64,000 nucleotides of DNA, taken from Luteitalea pratensis. GTDB lineage: Bacteria > Acidobacteriota > Vicinamibacteria > Vicinamibacterales > Vicinamibacteraceae. The stretch covers positions 2,081,001 to 2,145,000 of the forward strand of contig NZ_CP015136.1 in assembly GCF_001618865.1 (NCBI RefSeq), in the 5' to 3' direction. The notes beneath the pieces are model-generated. The model ran no database searches. It was not told where the DNA came from and worked only from the letters and a program-made list of their open reading frames with translations. Positions 18,133 to 26,246 of the stretch are shown here, in pieces (position 1 is the first letter of the stretch; each line of letters begins with the position of its first letter). The position numbers and the translations under genes were made by a program.

Positions 18133-18415
18133 GGCGGGCTTCGGCTTCGATGCGTGGCTTTAGCTGCGAGCGAAGCGCCGCACGGGTCACCAGGTCGACG
18201 TGTGCGCCCAGGGTGTCTTCCAGCAGCGCCTTGAGATCCATGAACCGTGCGAACGTCGGCATGCCGTCGAACTCGACGAGCACATCGATGTCGCTGTCGG
18301 CGCTGGCCTCGCCGCCAGCCACGGAACCGAATACATACAGTGCGGCGACTCCGAAGTCGGTTCGGAGGCGATCCTCGAGGTGGTGCACCGCGTTGATGAC
18401 GGCATCCAGGGGCAT
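18122..18415 (-). CDS. mntA: MntA-like minimal nucleotidyltransferase antitoxin
   Basis: 97 aa from the ATG at 18415. The minimal nucleotidyltransferase motif is complete: LYVFGSVAGGEASADSDIDV carries G-S-x10-D-x-D, and a third acidic residue lies in AHVDLVT. MntA antitoxins neutralise HepT by AMP addition to a Tyr near the HEPN motif. The stop overlaps the GTG of hepT, the usual arrangement. The antitoxin is intact while its toxin is broken. Confidence 0.85.
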   Translation of the reverse strand: MPLDAVINAVHHLEDRLRTDFGVAALYVFGSVAGGEASADSDIDVLVEFDGMPTFARFMDLKALLEDTLGAHVDLVTRAALRSQLKPRIEAEARRVA

Positions 18416-18822
18416 AGGAGCACTCGCAGGCAGTATAGGGACCTTGAAGCGGCAGAGTGTGGCTCGGGGCGCTTGGGGGCAACTCCTCACCGGCGCATCG
18501 AGCCCGCCCGTGGAGCCCTCGGCACGGGATGCAGTGCCTGGTCGCGAGGTGTCGCGTCCCTGACGGCAGCGTACATCGTGCGACCCGAGGAGCGCGTGTC
18601 GGTGGTCATGCTAATGGCCAGGAGGTGCACGGCGCCGACGTAGAAGGCCGGATCCACCACATTGACTGGACGGTGCCCGAACTGAGTGTGGCACCGCTGC
18701 GCGTGGCCTGACGCTGTTTAGCGGTTGAGGCGCCTTTGGCTCGACGGCGCGACATCGTGCTCACAGGCCCCGCTGCTCGTGGACGGACTGAGCGCGCAAT
18801 TACGTCAGGAGCCGTGGCGGCC
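18416..18822. other. Non-coding stretch, possible relic
   Basis: About 400 bp without a supported gene. A short plus-strand reading (AAYIVRPEERVSVVML, around 18565) looks protein-like but could not be assigned and is broken within about 25 residues. Confidence 0.35.
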
Positions 18823-20985
18823 TCACTGCGTGGCCGGCGGGGTCCGCTCCTGCTCCTGGTTGAACAGGAGGCCGGCCTGTCCCGCGACATAGGCGCGAAT
18901 CAGTTCCGCATCTGCCGCCGAGATATGCCGGCTGAAGCGCGGCATGCCGCGTGAGGCCAATTCCTCGTCGACGACGGCGGCCTTCCACAGTACCGCGTCC
19001 TGCAGTCGACCCGACTTGCGCAGATCGGGCAGGACGCCCCCGGTGATCGCGGCAATGCCGTGGCAATTCAGGCAGAAGGTGTCGTAGAGGAAGCCGCCGC
19101 GGCGGTACTGGTCGGCGGTCACGGGCAGCACCGGCGGCTTCGGGGTCGGGATGCGCGCGAACTGGATGACCGGTCTGGGGGCCGACCCTCCCAGCTTGAA
19201 GGTGTAGACGCGCGCGTTGGCCGGCGACCCCTCCCGGGGCAGGAACAAACCGTTGATCAGGAAGAACACGCCGCCGTAGCCTGCCGGCACCGAGATGTAC
19301 TGCTCCCCGTCCAGCTCGTAGCTCACCGGTCCGGCAAGCGTCGCGGCCTGGTTGTCGAACGACCAGAGTTCCTTGCCGGTCTTCGCGTCCATGGCGAGGA
19401 AGTGCCCGTCGATCGTGCCCTGGAACACGACGCCGCCGGCGACCGCCAGCGTGCCGCCGTTATAGGCCCCGCGCCGCTCGGCACGCCAGGCGGCCTTGCG
19501 CGCAATCGGATCCCAGGCGAGCAGCGCGCCGCGGTAGCCGTTGCGGATGGCCTTCCGCACCTGCGGGTCGTCGGGCAGCGTACCAATGAGGACCCCGAGG
19601 TTCTGGAAGCCCTCGAGCCGCGTGTATGCGGGGTCGTGGGCGAAGTCGATCGCGCCGTCCTGAATCGGGATGTAGACCAGCCCGGTCTGCGGGCTGTACG
19701 ACATCGGGTGCCAGTTGTGCCCGCCATCGGGGTTCGGATGGATCAGCGTGGTCCCCGCCTTGAAGCGCGCCTCCGGGTTCTCGATCGGGCGGCCCGTCTT
19801 CGTGTCCACGGCGTACGCCCACGCCACGGGAGCGCCGCGGGGCGTGTCCTTCGCCGCCTTCATGTCGAGGTACGGGTCGGCCGAGATCAGCTGGCCGTTG
19901 GCGCGATTGATGACGTAGAAGAACCCGTTCTTCGGCGCTTGCATCGCCACCTTGCGTGGCGTGCCGCCGATGGTGAGGTCGGCCAGCATGATCGGCTGCG
20001 TCGCGGTGTAGTCCCAGGTCTCGCCCGGCGTGGTCTGGTAGTGCCACTTGTAGGCGCCGGTCTTCGCGTCGAGCGCGACGATCGACGCGAGGAACAGGTT
20101 GTCGCCGCCGCCGGGCGATCGAATCTGCTGGTTCCAGGGCGATCCGTTGCCCACGCCGACGAGCAGTTGATCGAACTCCGGGTCGTACACGATGGCGTCC
20201 CACACCGTGCCGCCGCCGCCGTTCTGCCACCATTCGCCGGTCCACGTGGCCCGCATCCGTTCGAGCACCGAGTCCGAGGCGGCACCGTCGGGGCCCGTCG
20301 CGGGATTGCCGGGCACCGTGTAGAAGCGCCAGCGCAACGCACCCGTTTGCGCGTCGTAGGCCGACACGTAGCCGCGCACGCCGTACTCGGCGCCGCCGTT
20401 GCCGATGTACACGAGCCCGTTGGCGACGCGCGGCGCGCCGGTGATCGTGTAGGGCTGCGACTGATCGACCGTCACCGTCTCCCACGCCACAACGCCCGTC
20501 GCCGCATCGAGCGCGACGAGACGACCATCGATGACGCCGACGAACACCTTGCCGCCGTGGACGGCGACGCCGCGATTGACGACGTCACAGCACGCTTTCG
20601 GGCCGACCTCGCGACTGACCTTCGGGTCGTACACCCAGCGCTTCGCCCCCGTCTTCGCGCTGATGGCGTGGACGATGCTCCACGCAGACGTGACGTACAT
20701 CACACCGTCGCGGACGATGGGCGTCGCTTCCGCGCCGCGATTCATGCCGAGGTCGTAGGACCAGGCCAGGCCGAGGCCGGCGACGGTCTCCGTCGAGATG
20801 CGCGTCAGTGGACTGAAACGCTGCTCCCCATACGTGCGGCCGTGCGATAGCCAATTACCTGGTTCGGCGTCGGCCGCGACACGCGCGGTGTCGTCGTCGA
20901 GAACGGCCGTGGAGGACACCGTGCAGCCAGTGCCTGCAACGACGAGCGTGAGGATGATCGGGACGAGGGCAGACCGGGCAGACAT
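18823..20985 (-). CDS. Quinohemoprotein (PQQ + heme c) alcohol dehydrogenase
   Basis: 720 aa from the ATG at 20985, chosen because it starts a lipoprotein-type signal (VVAGTGC). An eight-bladed PQQ propeller (about 40-590) contains the adjacent Cys pair ACCDVVNRG that forms the ring disulfide over PQQ, the catalytic Asp in TWDYTATQP and repeated W-motifs. A C-terminal cytochrome c domain carries CLNCH (about residue 640) and Met-ligand candidates in SRGMPRFS. The residue two after the catalytic Asp is Thr, not the Asp of lanthanide enzymes, which argues for calcium. It oxidises alcohols in the periplasm. Divergent from the berberine-bridge gene, sharing a 190-bp upstream region. Confidence 0.92.
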   Translation of the reverse strand: MSARSALVPIILTLVVAGTGCTVSSTAVLDDDTARVAADAEPGNWLSHGRTYGEQRFSPLTRISTETVAGLGLAWSYDLGMNRGAEATPIVRDGVMYVTSAWSIVHAISAKTGAKRWVYDPKVSREVGPKACCDVVNRGVAVHGGKVFVGVIDGRLVALDAATGVVAWETVTVDQSQPYTITGAPRVANGLVYIGNGGAEYGVRGYVSAYDAQTGALRWRFYTVPGNPATGPDGAASDSVLERMRATWTGEWWQNGGGGTVWDAIVYDPEFDQLLVGVGNGSPWNQQIRSPGGGDNLFLASIVALDAKTGAYKWHYQTTPGETWDYTATQPIMLADLTIGGTPRKVAMQAPKNGFFYVINRANGQLISADPYLDMKAAKDTPRGAPVAWAYAVDTKTGRPIENPEARFKAGTTLIHPNPDGGHNWHPMSYSPQTGLVYIPIQDGAIDFAHDPAYTRLEGFQNLGVLIGTLPDDPQVRKAIRNGYRGALLAWDPIARKAAWRAERRGAYNGGTLAVAGGVVFQGTIDGHFLAMDAKTGKELWSFDNQAATLAGPVSYELDGEQYISVPAGYGGVFFLINGLFLPREGSPANARVYTFKLGGSAPRPVIQFARIPTPKPPVLPVTADQYRRGGFLYDTFCLNCHGIAAITGGVLPDLRKSGRLQDAVLWKAAVVDEELASRGMPRFSRHISAADAELIRAYVAGQAGLLFNQEQERTPPATQ

Positions 20986-21174
20986 GGCGTGTCTCCAGTT
21001 GCAGACGACCCTCGCGGCTGCAGCGCGACATGGCAGGCCCGACATGTGCTACCGTCGCCAGCCGTGATGGATGAGGTGGACGGACGATAGCACGCCCCCC
21101 TCGCCACGGGCCCGGCACGCGACGTACGGCACGACCGGAACGAGGCGAGATGGCCCCGAATTCCACAAGCGACG

Positions 21175-22628
21175 ATGGCCATCCACCGCAGGGCACTTCC
21201 GACCTGGACCCGACGCGACTTCGTTCGCGCCGGCTTCGCCTCTGCCGGTGCCGTGACGCTGGCTGCCTGCGCACCCGCCGGCGCTCCGCGTGTCTCCCTG
21301 GCGGCTGGGCCCGATGCCGATCTCGCCGATCTCGCCCGAAACATCCGCGGGCGTTTCCTGCAGCCCGGGGCGCCCCTCTTCAACGAGGCGAGGAAGGTCT
21401 GGAACCTCGCCTACGACCGTCGCCCAGTCGCCATGGCGCGGTGCGCAGACCTCGACGACGTGCGGCGCTGCGTAGAGGTCGCGCGGCGACATGACATCCC
21501 GATCGCCATCCGCGGCGGCGGTCACAGCTACGCCGGATTCGGCGTCGCCGATGGCGCGCTGCAGATTGATCTCGGCGCGTTCAACGCCGTCAGCGTCGAT
21601 GCGCACCGCCGAATCGCCTCCGTTGGCGGCGGAACGACGATTCGCGAGTTGCTCACCGCGACGCTCGCGTTCGGGCTCGTCACGCCGATGGGCAGCTGCG
21701 GGTCGGTCGGCGTGGCTGGTCTGGCGCTCGCCGGCGGCGATACCGCCGGGCGCGGCCTCTTCGGGACAGCGAGCGACAACATCGTCGGCGCGCAGCTCGT
21801 GACTGCCGATGGCGAGGTGCTGGAACTCGGGTCGGGCCAGAACGAAGATCTGTTCTGGGCGATCCGTGGCGGCGGCGGCAACTTCGGCATCGTCACGCGA
21901 CTGGATTTCGGGCTGCACCCGGTGCGCACCTTCCATTCCGCTACCTTCACTTCGGTTGGAACGAAATTGCCGGGGCCATGCGGACGTTTGGCGAGCTCGT
22001 GCGCGAGACGCCCGACGAGGTCCGGGCCGGCTTCAGGGTGCACGAGGAGACCGGCGCATCCGCCACCTGCGGCTACTACGGCGATCCGGCAGCAGCCGCC
22101 GCCTATCTCGCGAAGTGGAAGACTGCGTTCCGGCCGGTGGATCCGCGGATGGCCAGTTCCACGCCAAACCCCGAAGGCGAGGTGTGGACGACCACATCCC
22201 TGGCTGTCGACGGCGCGTTTCTCGAGGGCATGACTGATGGCGTCGTGGACGTGCTGGCGCGTGCAGCGGTCGCCGGGCGCGGCGTTGGTGCAATGCTGAT
22301 GGGCCTGTCCAACGGTGTGGCGTCACGCGTCGCGATGACCGACACGGCGTACCCGCTGCGTGGTACGGGGCTGAGCAGTCTTCTGTCGGCCGAGTGGAAG
22401 CGGCCCGCGGATCGCAAGCGTGCGGAGCGATGGGTCGCCGAGCACGGCGCTGCGCTGCGTCCGTGGGCACGCCGCGCCTACGTGAACTATCTGGCGCCCA
22501 GCACCGCCGAGCGCATACGCGATGTCTACGGGGTCAACTATCCTCGGCTCGCTCGGGTCAAGGGGACGTACGACCCGACGAATCTGTTCCGGTCCAACCA
22601 GAACATCCTGCCTGCAGCCCGCAGTTGA
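21175..22628 (+). pseudogene. Tat-exported FAD-linked oxidase (berberine bridge type), one frameshift
   Basis: N-terminal twin-arginine motif TRRDFVRAGF, then the FAD-binding domain with RGGGHSYAGFGVADG (His for covalent flavin) and MGSCGSVGVAGLALAGG (Cys of a second flavin link). Near 21950 the frame changes by one; the second frame resumes at FGWNEIAGAMRTFGELV and runs through a substrate domain to YVNYLAP and the BBE C-terminal motif YDPTNLFRSNQNIL. If the indel is a sequencing error, this is a normal bicovalent flavoprotein of about 483 aa oxidising an alcohol or sugar. Substrate unknown. Confidence 0.8.
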
Positions 22629-22730
22629 CCAGCGTTGCTCGTCTCGCGGGGCCGCGCCGCAGGCCGTGTGCTGGTCGGGCTGGTCAAGCCGACGAGCTTT
22701 CAGGGCCTGGCCGAGAAGACCACCGGCCGC

Positions 22731-22981
22731 GACTGACAATTGACTGACAACGGGAGATGGCCTGCAGCGGCCTCTAGTTGCCTCCACACGGAAAGCGACT
22801 GCGGCACGCCTTTCAGGCCTGTGTATGTAAGTGGTTGTGGCTGAACGACGTAACTGGTACGCCCGGCAGGGCTCGAACCTACGACCGCCTTCCATATCAG
22901 AAGTTTTCGGGGGTGAGGCCACCCAAGGCCACAGCAGCCCGCTGCGGCCTTACATCGGTGAGCCCGATCACCGCCGCAGGC
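22731..22981 (+). repeat. Attachment-like module, right half (copy 5) with IS scar
   Basis: Second-type repeat pair at 22731-22752, tRNA-Arg 3'-half core from 22855, spacing 124 bp as in other copies. Inside the core the expected GGCTTA is replaced by TTCCATATC, identical to the right end of the IS110-type element at 17.6 kb. The post-core sequence (TTTTCGGGGGTGAGGCCAC... to GCCCGATCACCGCCGCAGG) then stops where a TerC gene fragment begins. Confidence 0.8.
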
Positions 22982-23249
22982 CCAGATCACCGTTGCCGAT
23001 GTATCCATGTCGCTCGACAACGTACTTGCCGTCGCGGGCGGGGCGGGACCGGATCATGCCTACGTCATGGCCTTTGGCCTGCTTCTGTCCATCGCGATGA
23101 TGGCAGTTGCCGCCAACGCGATCAGCAGCCTGCTGCACCGCTGGCCCTCGCTCAACTACGCGGGACTGCTGCTGATCGCCTTCGTCGCGGCCAGGATGAT
23201 CTTCGAAGGATCGAGCGGTGTCAGGCCCTGGTTGGCCGCGTTACGCTGA
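22979..23249 (+). pseudogene. TerC-family membrane protein, 5'-truncated
   Basis: The open frame begins inside the module tail and reads AQITVADVSMSLDNVLAVAG, the conserved signature of TerC/YjbE-type membrane proteins, then helices (YVMAFGLLLSIAMMAVAANA, and a helix ending VAARMIFEG) to a stop after 90 residues. Family members are about 220-240 aa, so the N-terminal half is lost precisely at the module edge. An internal ATG (23007) could start a short peptide, but function is unlikely. Intact relatives are implicated in metal ion export. Confidence 0.7.
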
Positions 23250-23359
23250 CGTCGTCCATCGTCCGTTCGGGTTCATCCCGTGCGGATGGCCACTACGAGA
23301 ATGTCACGAGGATGCTACCCAGGACGATGGGGGCCGGCCCACCAGGCAATGTCCCAGTG

Positions 23360-23863
23360 TCAGCCCTGCTTGATGATCAGACGAATCTGCCCCGTGTGGA
23401 ACTGCACGTGGCCGCCGCGCGACAGCAGCACCGACAGACGATTGCGCAGCGGCTCCCTGTCGAAGTCCTCGGCCGAAATGGCGTCGTGTCTCTCGAGCCA
23501 CGCGGCTGCGGGCAGCGACTCCATCGCGCTGGTGAGTGCGGAGTTCACCTCGGTCCAGGCGGCGCGCAGCGAGGCCGGGGTGATGGTGTCGGGCGCCGTC
23601 CGGTCCGCCTTGGTCAGGAACGCTTCGTCGAGTTCGGGATGCAGGCGCGCACCCAGCCGGAGCAGCGGCAGCATGCGGTCGTGCACGGCGACGAGATGTC
23701 CAAGCAGGTAGAAGAGGCGGTTCTTCCCTGGTGCCACTTCCTGCTGCAGCTGGTCATCGCTCGCGGCGGCAAAGACTCCGTCGAGGCGATCGAGATTCTG
23801 TTTCCACGAGGCAAGTGCGGTTCTGGCGAACAGGTCGGCGACAGGTGCGTCTGGCTGGGTCAT
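23360..23863 (-). CDS. DinB-family protein
   Basis: 167 aa from the ATG at 23863. Four-helix DinB fold with metal-binding His positions in YLLGHLVAVHD and GGHVQFHTGQIRLI. Length is normal. DinB-like proteins are putative metal-dependent transferases or hydrolases, often thiol-related; the substrate is unknown. It is the only intact gene between TerC and the duplicated block; upstream lie two relics on the same strand. Confidence 0.82.
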   Translation of the reverse strand: MTQPDAPVADLFARTALASWKQNLDRLDGVFAAASDDQLQQEVAPGKNRLFYLLGHLVAVHDRMLPLLRLGARLHPELDEAFLTKADRTAPDTITPASLRAAWTEVNSALTSAMESLPAAAWLERHDAISAEDFDREPLRNRLSVLLSRGGHVQFHTGQIRLIIKQG

Positions 23864-23949
23864 CGCCCAAGCGTATGTCCAATCGGTGCTGCCGGCGCTT
23901 TGAGCGGCGCCCATCTCCTTGGTTGCGGTGAAAGAATGCGTCGCTCGGT

Positions 23950-24136
23950 GGTTACTCCTCGCGCAGTGCTCGACGGGCGCCACCCTCGAGGGGCGCGGCG
24001 CCGGAACCAGAGACGCGGCGAGCACCGTGGCGAGGAGGGGGGCTGCGCCGAACAGCAGCATTCGGGATCGCCGGGGGCGATGCCGTAGAGTTGCGCCCGT
24101 ACGATTCCCCACGCGAGCGGGAGCGCCCGCGCGAAG
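23950..24136 (-). pseudogene. MacB/ADOP-type ABC permease C-terminal relic
   Basis: One frame reads RALPLAWGIVRAQLYGIAPG, the next MLLFGAAPLLATVLAASLVP and PSRVAPVE. Together they match the last two helices and the ...PARRASRVAPVEALR end of FtsX-domain permeases common in acidobacteria. It has one frameshift and no upstream domain. Confidence 0.55.
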
Positions 24137-24290
24137 CCCACTGCTGATGTCGATGCCGCGTTCCTTCACCACTGCGATGGCTTCGGGCCGAACGATGCTC
24201 GGTGACGTTCCGGCGGAGCAGACCTCGAAGCGTCCTTCGCCGGGCGTTCGCAGCAGCCCCTCGGCCATCTGGCGGCGGGCTGAATGTTCC
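24137..24290 (-). pseudogene. Low-molecular-weight phosphatase / arsenate reductase fragment
   Basis: The minus strand reads HSARRQMAEGLLR, then FEVCSAGTSPSIVRPEAIAV and VKERGIDISS, the start of an LMW-PTP/ArsC-type protein just after its P-loop (usual form C-T-G-N-S-A-R-S-Q-M-A-E). The P-loop Cys and the C-terminal half are missing. The reading runs on into the permease relic. Confidence 0.6.
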
Positions 24291-24419
24291 GGCCCCTCGA
24301 TTGAGCGTCGCTTCCCAGTAACGCTCGGTCGAAGAAATCAGGCAGGTCATGATCTCATTCGGGCGACTCGGAGGTAAGGCCGCGCTTGCTCGGAGGCATC
24401 ATATGAACCGCGCGCGACG

Positions 24420-24620
24420 ACCTCGACAAAGTGTGCGCGCCTAACGGCACTCGTCGTGCAATCAGTTCGATGCGTGCCCGGTGACCGCCCGCCTTCGCGA
24501 GCGCAACGGAAGTCATCCTGGTTCCTGAAAAGACGCGCCTCGAGTCTGGTTCCAAGCGGCGTTTGCAGCAGAAATTGCACGAGGGCGGAGGCGTCGACGA
24601 CGATCGCGCGGACTCGCGCT
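24420..24620 (-). pseudogene. VapC-like PIN-domain relic (copy B)
   Basis: Reads, in a frame shifted from its neighbours, the PIN start (like IVVDASALVQFLLQTPLGT) then LEARLFRNQDDF, and jumps to GGHRARIELIA, skipping the catalytic middle. The intact N-terminus matches VapC better than copy A (the acidic residue is Asp here), but the deletion inactivates it. Confidence 0.5.
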
Positions 24621-24689
24621 CCCGCGGACGACCGCTGCGGCCGGCGTTTTTGACGTCACCCGGTTTGGACCGTGAAGTCGAGTCAGCAT

Positions 24690-25005
24690 CTTCGACCACG
24701 TGCTCTTGGCAGGCGCTCGCGCCCCAATTCATCAAACGTCCGAGCAGGCTGCGCGTAGAACGCACTTGCAGCGAGCTCTGAAACGGAGCTCGAGTTGGCC
24801 ACCGATCGGGGCGGCGCGCTCGCGCATGCTGACCAGTCCCGGGGCCGTTGGCCGCTGCCGCCGCAGCCTCGAAGCCGCGGCCATCGTCCTCCACGCTGAA
24901 GCGGACCTCGTCGTCACTGAGCGACACCTAACTGCAACGTGGCTCGCCGCCGCGCGCCTGGCGACGTTGTGCGCAGGGCTTGCCGAAGGTGACCGTGAGG
25001 CAGTA
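24690..25005 (-). pseudogene. Histidine kinase C-terminal relic (copy B)
   Basis: One frame reads SLSDDEVRFSVEDDGRGFEA (G1 box), the next GLVSMRERAAPIGGQLELRF (last strand and lid). Same origin as the relic at 8530-8855. A frameshift separates the pieces and the N-terminal domains are absent. Confidence 0.6.
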
Positions 25006-25016
25006 GTCTGCGCATC

Positions 25017-25160
25017 ATGAGCACCCTACTGATTCTCATCATCGTGCTGCTGTTGTTGGGCGGGGGCGGGTTCTATGCAGGAGGGCCACGGGTGGGCATT
25101 GGGCTAGGTGGGTTGGTTCTCCTGATTCTGATCGTGATGCTGCTGACCGGACGTCTGTAA
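25017..25160 (+). CDS. DUF3309 small membrane protein (copy B)
   Basis: 47 aa, identical to the 8862 copy except for one residue in the first helix (Val for Leu at position 10). Two hydrophobic helices flank GGGGFYAGGPRVGIGLGG. Function unknown. Conservation in both copies next to decayed genes suggests it is a functional unit, or that the duplication is young. Confidence 0.75.
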   Translation: MSTLLILIIVLLLLGGGGFYAGGPRVGIGLGGLVLLILIVMLLTGRL

Positions 25161-25211
25161 CGCCGACTATTGCGTTCACAAGCCGCTCATCGGGTGCGGC
25201 AGGCGCAACTG

Positions 25212-25530
25212 AAGCGCACCGGGATGGTCGGACGACCGAGTTTGTTGAATGAGGCCACCGCAGCCTGGGCATAGTACTGTGCCTCGAACTCGGCGCGGGA
25301 TCTCCCGACCGCGGCGAGCAGACGCCGCGCGTTGAACCACTCCATCCACGCGCGGGTGACAAACTCCACGGCCTCGAGTGAACGCCACGGCCCCTTCCGT
25401 CGAATCACCTCCGTCTTGAAGAGACCAGTGACCGACTCGGGGAGGGCATTGGCGTAGGCATCGCCTTGGCTCCCACCGACGGCGCGATGCCCGCATCGGC
25501 GAGACGCTCGGTGTACCGCATGGAGGGGTA
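25212..25530 (-). pseudogene. IS3-family transposase C-terminal relic with terminal repeat
   Basis: The minus strand reads GDAYANALPESVTGLFKTEV, then WRSLEAVEFVTRAWMEWFNA and RRLLAAVGRSRAEFEAQYYA, the end of an IS3 OrfB including the catalytic Glu region. The end at 25212-25236 resembles an IS3-family inverted repeat (usual TGAACCGCCCCGG...). The N-terminal part and other end are missing, replaced by module copy 6. Confidence 0.75.
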
Positions 25531-25543
25531 AGCAAATCCTGAC

Positions 25544-26014
25544 GACTGACAATTGACTGACAACGCGTGGGCCGCGTCAGCCGAGCGGGCTCCGATCCAC
25601 TTGCCCAAAGAGCCGGGGGTCGCAGACCCCGGAATGCATCGCGAGAATGCAACAACCAGCAATTGCGTGGATAGTCGGCGCTACATTTCGTGGATTGGCC
25701 GAGAAGGACCGCCGGCCTCGACTGACAAACGACTGACAACGCGAGGTGGCCTCCAGCGGCCTTCGGTTGCCTCCGCCAGGAAAGCGAGCGCCGAGCGCAT
25801 TGTCGGGTCAGTCTATGTAAGTCGTTGTGTGTTAAATAGTTAGAGTGGTACGCCCGGCAGGGCTCGAACCTGCTCCCGGCTTAGAAGATTTCGGGGGCGA
25901 GGCCACCCGAGGCCGCAGGAGCCCGCTGCTGCCTTGCCGGTGCGAAGCCGATCCCCACTGCAGGCGGCAGAAAGCCGCAGGAGGAAGCAACAGATTGTCC
26001 GTCAATTGTCAGTC
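25544..26014 (+). repeat. Full attachment-like module (copy 6)
   Basis: First repeat pair 25544-25565; inverted tRNA piece 25611-25625; second pair 25720-25741; tRNA-Arg 3'-half core 25846-25887 (with a short deletion, CTGCTCCCGGCTTAGAAG); reverse-orientation pair 25995-26014. Offsets from the first pair are 67, 176, 302 and 451 bp, against 67, 174, 299 and 451 in copy 3. The kinase-propeller gene follows about 230 bp downstream. Confidence 0.88.
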
Positions 26015-26246
26015 GAGCTCAGCCGCGAGCCGGTTGCTCAAAGGCACGACCGCAGCGAGGTCCATCGCGGCAGCAGCCCGAGCACGTCCTTCGGGTGGAG
26101 GCCGCGGCCGGAGCCCCGATGCAATTGGCGTGGGCCCTCGAGGCCATCGCACGAGCGTGGCGCGGCGTGACATCGAACCAGGTCTGGTGGAGTTGCTCCG
26201 CGCCGGGGAACGGGCTCGCCCTTGACCTATACTCTCCGCAATCCGC

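Larger units (their letters stand above)
24351..25224. repeat. Duplicated block, copy B
   Basis: Second copy of the 8017-9069 block, about 180 bp shorter because of an internal deletion in the VapC part. It contains a VapC N-terminal relic on the minus strand, a kinase relic (24690-25005), DUF3309 (25017) and the shared tail. It runs directly into an IS3-family relic whose terminal repeat TGAAGCGCACCGGGATGG starts inside the shared tail. Confidence 0.8.
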
